A stretch of DNA of 64,000 nucleotides, from the NCBI GenBank assembly GCA_040755395.1, contig JBFMAX010000009.1, forward strand, positions 18,496 to 82,495, given 5' to 3'. Every line of letters starts with the position of its first letter. Position 1 is the stretch's first letter. Positions 1 to 8,292 of this stretch are shown here, piece by piece. The translations under genes and the position numbers were made by a program. The DNA is from Nitrospirota bacterium (lineage in GTDB: Bacteria; Nitrospirota; Nitrospiria; Nitrospirales; Nitrospiraceae). The notes under the pieces were generated by a model. That model was not told where the DNA came from. It saw nothing but the letters and a program-made list of their open reading frames with translations, and searched no databases.

Positions 1-1
1 G

Positions 2-607
2 CCGGGCCATCACCCTGTCCGAGAAGCGGCGGGCTTTTCGCTGATGACCTGGGCCACCGGCTTGGTCGTCACGCTGGTGCTGCCCCTTGTCATCCTGCTC
101 ATCGCCCACGGCCTGGTGAATGTGCCGCTCTTTGAAACGCAAGGCATGGTGATTTTCCTCTTCTTTGCCTGGGTCACGTCCGCCCAGGCCGTTTTCAGCC
201 TCTACCGGCTCACCGGTGTCGCCTCGTGGAAAGTCTCCGTGACCATGCTCGCGACGTTGGCCTTCATCGGACTGACCTATTTGTGGGCCGGCGAGTCGTT
301 CACCCACTTCCTCTATCCTGCGCCGGGAGAAGCGGCCGCGTACTTCCGGGCGGCGGCCTGGCACCAGGGCCTGTTCGAGGCGTTCGTGGCCCTTTCGGCG
401 CTCCTCGTCGTGGGCGTGTGGGTGATCCTGTACGGCAGGGCGCATGGCCTGCGGGTCCTGCTTCCCGGCTGGCTCGACACGATCCACGCCCGCTTGTACG
501 TTGCGTTTCTCCACGCCCTCTACGTGGAAGAAGCGGGTCAGGCCTTCGCCGGCACGCCGGCGCGCATGCGACTGCGCGCCAACCGGGCGGCCGTCCCGGA
601 ACGGTGA
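2..607 (+). CDS. dabB: DabB-like membrane subunit of inorganic carbon transporter (3' part)
   Basis: The frame is open to the left edge, so the gene is cut at its 5' end. What remains is the C-terminal part of a complex I NuoL/antiporter-like membrane protein, with hydrophobic helices around residues 15-40, 45-65, 75-95 and 120-145 and a soluble tail. In DAB (DUF2309) systems the NuoL-like DabB forms the membrane channel and couples ion flow to the CO2-hydrating DabA subunit. The assignment rests mostly on the DabA gene immediately downstream (stop at 605-607, next ATG at 613); the visible tail alone would only support an NADH-dehydrogenase/antiporter-family call. Confidence 0.8.
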   Translation, partial: PGHHPVREAAGFSLMTWATGLVVTLVLPLVILLIAHGLVNVPLFETQGMVIFLFFAWVTSAQAVFSLYRLTGVASWKVSVTMLATLAFIGLTYLWAGESFTHFLYPAPGEAAAYFRAAAWHQGLFEAFVALSALLVVGVWVILYGRAHGLRVLLPGWLDTIHARLYVAFLHALYVEEAGQAFAGTPARMRLRANRAAVPER

Positions 608-612
608 CCAGG

Positions 613-3600
613 ATGATGGCTCGGTCCTTTCATGCATTCACCGACGCGCAGCGGATGGAGCTGCGTTCCTACGTCCAACTGGCCGGCGAGGCCATCTCGC
701 AATATTGGCCGATGCGGACCTTCATCCATCACAACCCGCTTCACGGGCTGGAATCCCTGCCGTTCGACCGGGCCGTCGAGCGGGGCACGCAGTTGTTCGG
801 CGGGCGGGGCTATCTGAGCAACGAAGCGTATCGTGCCTCCCTGAGCAGCGGGCGGATTCGCGTCGAGGACCTCCGGGCCGTTCTTCGGCCGCTCGTCTCG
901 GACAAGCAGGTGACGTTCGCGGGACGGTCCGTCTCTCACCTCGACGTGCTGGCCGCCTCGATGATCCACGGGGTGACGGAACCCGCTCCGCACGGACGGC
1001 GCGGCAAAGAGGATGACGACCCTGAAACCGTCTCGAAGATCGTGTCCTGGCTGCAGGCCACCTCAGCCTCACAGGGGACTTCCGGCCGGATCCCGTCCAC
1101 GCCCGGGGATTCGGTCGCCCTCTTGGCGCGTGAAACGTTGAGCGCCTGGTGCGACCGCACCCTCGGCACGACGATCGTGGAGACGACCGATCGGGAACTG
1201 ACGACATGGTGTGCGGCGTTCCTGGATGAAGGCGAAGCGACGTGGTCCATGCCCAACCGGGAACAGGGCTTCTATCAAGCGTGGAAAACCCTCGCGCGAC
1301 ATGATGCGACCCTTCGTCTGATCGGCATCCGACACGCTGCCCAGAAGATTCGTGCGCTGCCGGATCGCCCTGAGGATGCGATCCTGGAGAGCTTGATGCG
1401 GTTGAGGATTCCCAAGGCGGCGTGGGAAGACTATCTGACGCTGCATCTCGCCGCGCTGCCGGGCTGGACCGGCTATATCAAGTGGCGAGCGAATCAGATC
1501 GGATTTCCCTGGCAGGAACAGTGTCCCGTCGATCTCGTGAACTATCTGGCGGTCCGCCTGTTCTACGAGCGGGAGCTGGTGGACCGGGTCTGTCGCGATC
1601 GCCTCGGCCTCGCCGGAGACTACGACGAGATTCGGCGATTCATGGACCAACACCCGTCTGCCTGCTGGCTGCGACGGGAGTGGGTGGCCGGACGCCTCCG
1701 CAAGGCGGCGGTCAAACTGGTCCGACGGCTCTCGCGCGCCCGCCAAAAGCATGACCATCAGGCCTGGGAGCAAACGGGACGGCGGGAGTACGAATGGCGT
1801 GCCGAGCAGGATGCCGAGGGCTCCGTACAGGCAGCGGCCCGATTTCTCGTTCGTCTCACTCGGGCGCTCTCGATCGATCCGGCCGCGATCGAGTCCACCG
1901 CGCCGTCCGACGTCCGGACGGTGCTCGACTGGCTCGAACGGGTTCCGCCTTCGCAGCACGGCCCGCGCTGGCTGGAAGCCTTTGAAGCGAGCCATCGCCG
2001 TGAAATACTGGGTCGCCTGGCGGCAGGAGCCAACCGGATCACCGCGGCGACCCACGCGACGGGTCAGGAAGCGCCGTCCAGACCGCTCGCACAGGTGGTG
2101 TTTTGCATCGACGTGCGGTCGGAGGTCTTCCGCCGACACCTGGAGCATCGCGGGGGCTATGAAACGTTGGGGCTTGCCGGCTTTTTCGGCGTGCCGCTGG
2201 ATTATCAGCCCTTCAGCGCCTCCTATGCCGTCTCCCACTGCCCCGTGCTGCTGAAACCGAAAAACCGGGTTCGCGAAGTACCCCGCAGCTATCACGGCGC
2301 GCTCGCCGAGCGACACAAGACCGCGGCGCGGCTCACCGAAGCGGCGCACACGCTGCTGCATGATTTGAAAGAAAACGTCATCACGCCCTACGTCATGGTG
2401 GAGGCCCTCGGCTGGTTCTTCAGCTTGCCGCTCTTCGGCAAGACGCTGCTTCCTGTCTGGTACCACACCGCGAGCCGCTGGTTGAAACGGCTCCTGATCC
2501 CGTCCGTCGCGACGACCCTGACGGTCGAAAAGCTCACGCGGGAAGAGGCGGAGGAAATGATAGCGGCCGAGCAGCAGGCCCGGATCCGGGAGTTGGTTCG
2601 GGACCGGTTCGGCCTGACGGGCGCGGCCCTCTCCACCGCCTTGTTGGAGAAGATTCGCAGGAAGGCTCTCGGTCAGGCGGACGGGCTCAACGGCGAAGTG
2701 GCGAGCGCCTTGCGCCTCACTCCGGAGGCGGAAAAAGCCTTCTATCAGGAATTGTGCGAACACCATCGGATCAGCCCGCGCGGGATTTTAGAACGACTGG
2801 ACCGTATCACTCAGACCGGGTTCACGCTGACGGAGCAGGCCTATTACGTCGAAGCTGCGCTCCGCTTGATGGGACTGACCTCCAACTTCGCGCGCGTGGT
2901 GCTGTTCTGCGCCCACGGCAGCACCTCGGAGAACAATCCCTACGAGTCGGCCCTCGACTGCGGCGCCTGCGGCGGGAATCAGGGGCTCTCCAATGCGCGG
3001 GTCATCGCCGCCATGGCGAACAAGCCCGCCGTCCGGGAGTTGCTGCAGGCGCGCGGCATCGCGATCCCGAACGATACGCATTTCTTCGCCGCGCAGCACG
3101 ACACCACGGCCGACTGCGTCCGCATCGTCGATCTGGAGGATGTGCCGGCCACGCACCGCAAGGATCTGCAGCGCCTCATGGAGGATTTGGAGGAAGCGGG
3201 CGACCAGGCGGCGCTGGAGCGCTGCCGCGCGCTCGACGGACCCGCCGGCCGGCTCGATCCCCGCACCGCCAGGCGCCTCGCCCGGCGGCGGAGTCAGGAC
3301 TGGGCGGAGGTCCGTCCGGAATGGGGCCTCTCCCGCAACAGCCTGATGATCATCGGGCGGCGGGCCTTGTCCCAATCGGTCGATTTGCAGGGGCGCGCCT
3401 TCCTGCATTCGTATGATTACCGGCAGGACGCTTCCGGCAAGCTGTTGGAAACCATCATGACCGCGCCGCTCGTCGTCGCCCAGTGGATCAACATGGAGCA
3501 TTACTTTTCGACCGTCGACAACGAGGTCTACGGCAGCGGCAGCAAGGTCTACCACAACGTGGTCGGCCGGATCGGCGTGATGACCGGCGTGTGGAGCGAT

Positions 3601-3918
3601 CTGCGCATCGGACTGCCGGCCCAGACGGTCCTGAACGGCCGCCTACCCTATCATGAACCGATGCGGCTGCTCGCCGTCATCGAAGCCCCGCGCGACCGCA
3701 TCCGCGCGATCATCGACCGCCACCCATTGCTCAAGCAGTTGTTCAACCTGGGGTGGGTCACGCTCGTGGCGCTCGATCCGCAAGACGGCGAGTTTCACCG
3801 GTATGACCGCAACGGCGGATGGACACGAGGAGGAGAACATCATGATCGGCTTGACGCTGCATCCGATGAAGGAAATCAAGATCGTTGTGCAGGGCGAACA
3901 CTTGAAATTTGTCACTGA
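613..3918 (+). CDS. dabA: DabA-like inorganic carbon transporter subunit (DUF2309)
   Basis: Large soluble protein of about 1101 aa in the DUF2309/UPF0753 family, the beta-carbonic-anhydrase-like half of the DAB bicarbonate-accumulating complex. The zinc-site residues can be placed: the Cys and Asp of FCIDVRSE at about residues 498 and 500, the His of CAHGS at about 768, and a Cys at about 783 in the DCGACGGNQG stretch. It is therefore expected to be active in CO2 hydration driven through DabB. ATG 613 is chosen because family similarity begins right there; the frame is open further up over dabB, but that is a shadow. ATG 616 and a GTG at 604 are alternatives. It is longer than proteobacterial DabA. 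The last 25 or so codons run into the following P-II gene (77-bp overlap) and look like read-on sequence, not conserved domain. Confidence 0.92.
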   Translation: MMARSFHAFTDAQRMELRSYVQLAGEAISQYWPMRTFIHHNPLHGLESLPFDRAVERGTQLFGGRGYLSNEAYRASLSSGRIRVEDLRAVLRPLVSDKQVTFAGRSVSHLDVLAASMIHGVTEPAPHGRRGKEDDDPETVSKIVSWLQATSASQGTSGRIPSTPGDSVALLARETLSAWCDRTLGTTIVETTDRELTTWCAAFLDEGEATWSMPNREQGFYQAWKTLARHDATLRLIGIRHAAQKIRALPDRPEDAILESLMRLRIPKAAWEDYLTLHLAALPGWTGYIKWRANQIGFPWQEQCPVDLVNYLAVRLFYERELVDRVCRDRLGLAGDYDEIRRFMDQHPSACWLRREWVAGRLRKAAVKLVRRLSRARQKHDHQAWEQTGRREYEWRAEQDAEGSVQAAARFLVRLTRALSIDPAAIESTAPSDVRTVLDWLERVPPSQHGPRWLEAFEASHRREILGRLAAGANRITAATHATGQEAPSRPLAQVVFCIDVRSEVFRRHLEHRGGYETLGLAGFFGVPLDYQPFSASYAVSHCPVLLKPKNRVREVPRSYHGALAERHKTAARLTEAAHTLLHDLKENVITPYVMVEALGWFFSLPLFGKTLLPVWYHTASRWLKRLLIPSVATTLTVEKLTREEAEEMIAAEQQARIRELVRDRFGLTGAALSTALLEKIRRKALGQADGLNGEVASALRLTPEAEKAFYQELCEHHRISPRGILERLDRITQTGFTLTEQAYYVEAALRLMGLTSNFARVVLFCAHGSTSENNPYESALDCGACGGNQGLSNARVIAAMANKPAVRELLQARGIAIPNDTHFFAAQHDTTADCVRIVDLEDVPATHRKDLQRLMEDLEEAGDQAALERCRALDGPAGRLDPRTARRLARRRSQDWAEVRPEWGLSRNSLMIIGRRALSQSVDLQGRAFLHSYDYRQDASGKLLETIMTAPLVVAQWINMEHYFSTVDNEVYGSGSKVYHNVVGRIGVMTGVWSDLRIGLPAQTVLNGRLPYHEPMRLLAVIEAPRDRIRAIIDRHPLLKQLFNLGWVTLVALDPQDGEFHRYDRNGGWTRGGEHHDRLDAASDEGNQDRCAGRTLEICH

Positions 3919-4171
3919 TCTGCTGGATCGCGTCGGCGCCACCGGCTATACGATCATCAATCATGTATCCGGCAAGGGCCATCACGGCTTTCATGAAGGC
4001 CACCTGCTGTTCAACGACACCAGCAGCCAGGTGATCGTCTTCACGGTCGTGCCGGACGAGAAGGTCGAGCCGATTCTGGCCGGCCTGGGCCCGCTCTTCA
4101 ACAAGCACTCCGGCGCCATGTTCGTGAGCGACGTGGCGGTCAGCCGCCGCGAGCACTTCGTCGCCAAATGA
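3842..4171 (+). CDS. P-II-like signalling protein next to DabAB
   Basis: Small 109-aa protein of the P-II (GlnB-like) ferredoxin-fold superfamily. P-II-like proteins are often encoded beside carbon transporters, where they are thought to sense adenine nucleotides or bicarbonate and gate uptake. ATG 3842 is preceded by an excellent ribosome-binding site (AGGAGG at 3829-3834) inside the 3' end of dabA. This decides the start although the frame is open upstream. The loop region is Gly/His-rich (SGKGHHGFHEGH) and lacks the uridylylation Tyr context of GlnB, so a carbon role is more likely than nitrogen control. Translational coupling to dabA is likely. Confidence 0.85.
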   Translation: MIGLTLHPMKEIKIVVQGEHLKFVTDLLDRVGATGYTIINHVSGKGHHGFHEGHLLFNDTSSQVIVFTVVPDEKVEPILAGLGPLFNKHSGAMFVSDVAVSRREHFVAK

Positions 4172-4299
4172 CGCCGTGCGGCTCGCTCCCCGGGCCCGGC
4201 CTGCTCTCGCTCGACTGCCTCCATCCAGAGCCGCTATACTACCAGGGCCGGCGGGACGTTCCCGCCGCCATCCTCCTCGCATGACCGAGCGTTGAACGC

Positions 4300-6303
4300 A
4301 TGTCGTCATCCCGACGCCCGCGCCCGAAACCGCCGCTCCTGACACAGTCGGAAGTCGCCGCCGCGGAAGTGCTGGCCTGGGTCAGCGACTGCATCGAAGG
4401 CGGTCTCTGCTTCGTTTCCCAGGGCATCCTCATTTACGAAAATGCGCGATTCGGGGAACTCGTCGACGCGCCGGACCAAAGAGCCGATGAGCCGCACGCA
4501 TCTTCACCCGAGCCGGCGACTCCGCTCCAGTCTCTCCGCGCGCGCCTGTTCGCCGAGGCCGACGCCTGGAATCGCGAGCCCCTCGGGGCGCGTGGCACGA
4601 AAGCGTATCGCCTGACCGATCGCCGGGGCCGGCCGCTCGTCTACGAATGCCGCTTCAACGTCGTTCCTTATCACGGCGGCGCGGGCGTCCTGCTGGTTCT
4701 TCAGGATGTCACCGAGCGCACGCTGCTCGCGCACGAGGCGTCCCAGGTCGCCCGGTTCCAATCGGTGCTCGCCCGGATCGGCGCGCTGGCGGTCAGCGGG
4801 GTGGCGGTCCAGGAGATCATGAACGAGGCGGTCCGCCTGACCGCGGAGGCCCTCGACGTGGAGCTGTGCAAGATTCTGATCCCGCGGGAGTCCGACGAAC
4901 ACCTCTACCTCGTGGCAGGGGTCGGCTGGCGCGAAGGATTGATCGGCAGCCTCACCGTCGAAGGGGGGACCCACTCCCAAGCCGGCTACGCGATCCGGGA
5001 GCGCCGTCCGGTCGTCGTCCGCGACCTGCGCAATGAAACCCGCTTCACGCCTTCCCGGCTCCTGTCCGAACACGGCGGGATCGCGGGCATGAGCGCGCCC
5101 ATGATGGTCCAGGATCGGGTGTACGGCGTCATGGGCGCCCATTGCAAAAGCGTCCGGGAGTTCTCGGACAAGCAACTGGAGTTTCTGTGCTCCGTGGCGA
5201 ACACCGTAGCCACCGTGCTGGAGCGCTGGCGCCGGGAGGAGACCCAGTTGCAGCTCTACCACCGGCTGTTCGAGCTGGTGCAGGACGGGATCATGCTGAC
5301 TGACACGGACGGCCGCCTGCTCGAATGGAACCCGGCGATGGAACGCATGACGGGATGGAAACGGGAGGAGGTCATCGGGCGGACCCCCGCCGTGCTGAAG
5401 TCCGGGAAACACGCGCCGGAGTTTTACGAGCGGCTGTGGCAGGCGATCCGCTCGGGACACGCGTTCGTGGACCGCTTCGTCAACCGGCGCAAGGACGGTT
5501 CCGAGTTTTTGGTGTGGGAAAGCGTGAGCCCGGTGAAGGATCCGGACGGCGCGATCCGGTATTACCTGGCGATTCTCACCGATCTGAGCGAGCGGGAGCA
5601 GATGTTGGAGGCGCTGCGTCATACGGAGCAGGTGAAGCTCGTCGGGCAGCTCGCCGGCGGGATTTTGCACGAAATCCGCAACCCGCTGATCGGCCTCGGC
5701 AGTCTCGCCATGCATCTGGCCGAGCAGGACACGCTGCCGCCGGCCGCGCGGGACCGCTGCCGGCTGATCGCCCGCGAAGCCGCGAGGATCGACGAACTCC
5801 TGGAGTCGCATCTGGGACAGTTGCGGCCGCGCCCCTTCGACCTGCGGCCGTGCGATCTTCCGGCCCTGCTCGACGACACCCTCACCCTGCTGCGGCCCAA
5901 TCTGCTCAAGCACCGCATCGCCGTGAAAAAAGACCTGGAGGCGGATCTTCCTTCGGTGGAGGTGTCACGCGCCCACATTCAGCAAGTCTGCCTGAACATC
6001 GCCATGAACGCGATCGAAGCGATGCCCGGCGGCGGCGATCTGACGATCGCCATGAAACGGGACACCCGTCGGACTGCCGGCGTGCTGGTCACCTTCACGG
6101 ACACGGGAAGGGGCATCCCTCCGGAGGACCTGAAACATATCTATGAACCGTTTTTCACGAGCGGCAAGGCGAAGGGCGTCGGGCTCGGTCTGACCATCAC
6201 CCAGGACATCGTGGAACGGCATGGGGGCCAGTTGGCCATCCACAGTCCTCCGGGGAGCGGCGCGGTCGTCGAAATCTGGCTTCCGTTGAAGGGCGAGGGT
6301 TGA
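4300..6303 (+). CDS. PAS/GAF-domain sensor histidine kinase
   Basis: 667-aa soluble-looking kinase without clear membrane segments. Order of domains: a degenerate PAS region (about residues 20-150), a GAF domain (about 155-310), a canonical PAS domain (about 320-440, with the FELVQDGIMLTD opening), a HisKA helix pair with the phospho-acceptor His457 in GGILHEIRNPL, and a HATPase domain with DTGRGIPPEDL and GKAKGVGLGLT boxes. It is expected to autophosphorylate and pass the phosphate to the response regulator that begins one base after its stop codon. The signal is unknown; the GAF and PAS pockets suggest a cytosolic ligand, redox or gas cue. It lies 128 bp downstream of the dab/P-II genes on the same strand. 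Confidence 0.93.
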   Translation: MSSSRRPRPKPPLLTQSEVAAAEVLAWVSDCIEGGLCFVSQGILIYENARFGELVDAPDQRADEPHASSPEPATPLQSLRARLFAEADAWNREPLGARGTKAYRLTDRRGRPLVYECRFNVVPYHGGAGVLLVLQDVTERTLLAHEASQVARFQSVLARIGALAVSGVAVQEIMNEAVRLTAEALDVELCKILIPRESDEHLYLVAGVGWREGLIGSLTVEGGTHSQAGYAIRERRPVVVRDLRNETRFTPSRLLSEHGGIAGMSAPMMVQDRVYGVMGAHCKSVREFSDKQLEFLCSVANTVATVLERWRREETQLQLYHRLFELVQDGIMLTDTDGRLLEWNPAMERMTGWKREEVIGRTPAVLKSGKHAPEFYERLWQAIRSGHAFVDRFVNRRKDGSEFLVWESVSPVKDPDGAIRYYLAILTDLSEREQMLEALRHTEQVKLVGQLAGGILHEIRNPLIGLGSLAMHLAEQDTLPPAARDRCRLIAREAARIDELLESHLGQLRPRPFDLRPCDLPALLDDTLTLLRPNLLKHRIAVKKDLEADLPSVEVSRAHIQQVCLNIAMNAIEAMPGGGDLTIAMKRDTRRTAGVLVTFTDTGRGIPPEDLKHIYEPFFTSGKAKGVGLGLTITQDIVERHGGQLAIHSPPGSGAVVEIWLPLKGEG

Positions 6304-6304
6304 G

Positions 6305-7705
6305 ATGGCATGGCAAATCCTGCTCGTGGAGGATGAAGAGTCCGTGCGGGAAGCCTTCGCCTTGAGGTTGGCCGACCATGGGTACCTGGTCCAGACCGCC
6401 GGATCGGGAGAGGAAGCCCTCGCGACGCTCCGGACCTACGAGCCCGACATTCTGGTGCTCGATCTCCTCATGCCGAACCTCTCCGGCCTGGACGTGCTGG
6501 CCCGGGTCAAACAGGTTGCGCCGAATCTCCTCGTCATTCTGCTCACGGCGAGAGGCACCGTGAAGGACGCGGTCGAAGCCATGCGGCTCGGCGCCTTCGA
6601 TTTCGTGGCCAAGTCCATCGACATGGACGATCTCCTGCACGCGCTGGGTCGCGCGACGGATTTGCTCGCGCTGCGCCGGCAGGTGCAACTGCACAGCGGC
6701 CAGGACACGGACCGCTACGCCCTCGATCGGGTCGTCGCCAGGAGTCCCGTCACCCAGGCCTTTCTGCAGCAGGTGCGGGAACTCGCCAAGAACGACCGGG
6801 TAACGGTCCTCCTGCAAGGCGAGACCGGCACCGGCAAGCAGTACATGAGCCGCGTGATTCACTACAACAGTTCCCGGGCCGACAAGCCCTGCGTCGAGGT
6901 CGATTGTCCGTCGATCCCGCGCGAACTGTTCGAAAGCGAGTTGTTCGGCCACGAGAAAGGCTCGTTCACGGGCGCCTCCGGCAGGAAATGCGGTTTGATC
7001 GAGATGGCCGAGGGAGGAACGGTGTTGTTCGACGAGATCGGCGACCTGCCCCTCCCGCTGCAGGCCAAGCTGTTGCGGGTCCTCGAAGAGCGGACGTTGC
7101 GCCGGGTCGGAGGCTCGGCGAGCATTCCGGTCGACGTTCGATTCATGGCCGCGACGAATCGCAATCTCAAGGAGGCGGTCACGAAAGGCGAGTTCCGCGA
7201 GGACCTCTATTTCAGGCTCAACGTGGTCACGCTGACTGTTCCGCCGCTCCGGGACCGCCGCGAGGACATCATTCCGCTGGCCGAACAATTTCTGGCTCGC
7301 TCCGCCCTGGCGCTCAAAAAACCGGTTCGTACGCTGGGAGAGAGCGCCAAGGCCGTCCTGGGGAATTACCAGTTCCCGGGCAATGTCCGTGAACTGAACA
7401 ATTTGATCGAACGCGCCGTCCTGTTCTGCTCCGGAGACCAACTCGAAGCAGCCCACTTTCCGTCCGATCTCCAGGGAGCCTCCCCGCCAGCCTCCGAAAG
7501 TCCCGCGGAAGACCGGCCCGCCGCTGCGGACTCCGATGATCCGATGACCGTGCGCATCCGCTTCCGGGTTGGGGAACAGTCCCTGGCGGATCTGGAGGAT
7601 CGGATCATCGCTGAGGTGCTGCAACGGTCTGAGGGGAACAAGACCCAGGCGGCCAAACATCTAGGGATCACCCGCTGGATGCTGGACCGCCGCCGGAAGA
7701 AATGA
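6305..7705 (+). CDS. Sigma-54-dependent NtrC-family response regulator
   Basis: 466-aa regulator with an N-terminal receiver domain (phospho-acceptor Asp53 in LVLDLLMP), a central AAA+ domain (about 140-380) with Walker A GETGTGK and Walker B LFDEIGDLP, and a C-terminal Fis-type helix-turn-helix (NKTQAAKHLGITRWML). The loop that contacts sigma-54, usually GAFTGA, reads GSFTGA here, a tolerated variant in the family. The ATG is separated from the kinase stop by one base (TGAG ATG), so the pair is surely co-translated. It should activate sigma-54 promoters; its targets cannot be read from the sequence. Confidence 0.95.
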   Translation: MAWQILLVEDEESVREAFALRLADHGYLVQTAGSGEEALATLRTYEPDILVLDLLMPNLSGLDVLARVKQVAPNLLVILLTARGTVKDAVEAMRLGAFDFVAKSIDMDDLLHALGRATDLLALRRQVQLHSGQDTDRYALDRVVARSPVTQAFLQQVRELAKNDRVTVLLQGETGTGKQYMSRVIHYNSSRADKPCVEVDCPSIPRELFESELFGHEKGSFTGASGRKCGLIEMAEGGTVLFDEIGDLPLPLQAKLLRVLEERTLRRVGGSASIPVDVRFMAATNRNLKEAVTKGEFREDLYFRLNVVTLTVPPLRDRREDIIPLAEQFLARSALALKKPVRTLGESAKAVLGNYQFPGNVRELNNLIERAVLFCSGDQLEAAHFPSDLQGASPPASESPAEDRPAAADSDDPMTVRIRFRVGEQSLADLEDRIIAEVLQRSEGNKTQAAKHLGITRWMLDRRRKK

Positions 7706-8292
7706 CTTAGGGGACACCTCTCTTCAGATAGGGTTCGGCCGCCCATCCCGGGCCTTGTGGTGCGGCATCGCACGGAAGTTCGTGCGTTCCGTGTGCGTAT
7801 ACACGTCTTTTAGCCTCCATGGCGACCTCTTTTCTGTGTTCTTCCGGCCAGTGGTAAGACTCGTCAGCCGTTTGATGAGAAAGCAAGCCGAGTTGCGCTT
7901 TCTCCTTCCGGAACCGGGTTCCGCCGGGCTTCGGGAACTCCGCTTGCAAGCCCGCGTCGATACACGATGAGTCGGGCACCGATGAAAAGGAAGAAGGGCG
8001 CCTCCTGCTGATGGCGGCTCAGGGCGTCCCTGTGTCGGCGCCACTGTCATCCGGCCCGGTCGAGGCGAAGCACGACGTTCTGTTGGGGCTGGTCCGACCG
8101 CGCAAGTCGGGCAGACTGTTACGTGTCATCTTCCGCTTCGGATCACCGGCGACGGCGCAGCGACCATCCCCTCTTCGCTGAAACGGTCCGTCGGTGGGGA
8201 GGACCTCCGGTCCCCCTCACTTCGGCTTCGGAGCCGGACGCCGCCTTACGCCAGGCCGCCGGGGTATTGAAGCATCGGAGGGCGAGAAGAAC
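7706..8292. other. 587-bp gene-free gap
   Basis: No convincing gene is seen on either strand; several short open frames have poor composition and no ribosome-binding site. A small hairpin at 7769-7786 (CGCACG, 6-nt loop, CGTGCG) lies just after the regulator gene and may help end its transcript, although no T-run follows. The remainder probably contains the promoter and leader of the gene at 8293; I could not identify a certain -24/-12 or -35/-10 element. Confidence 0.5.

Noticed and set aside
226..612. Upstream extension of the dabA frame over dabB
   Set aside because: It lies on the coding sequence of dabB in another frame; DUF2309 similarity begins at ATG 613.
1069..2766. 565-codon open frame on the minus strand opposite dabA
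   Set aside because: Antisense shadow of a GC-rich gene; Arg/Gly-rich and without domain features.
7755..7970. 71-codon frame after the response regulator
   Set aside because: No ribosome-binding site and no conserved features.
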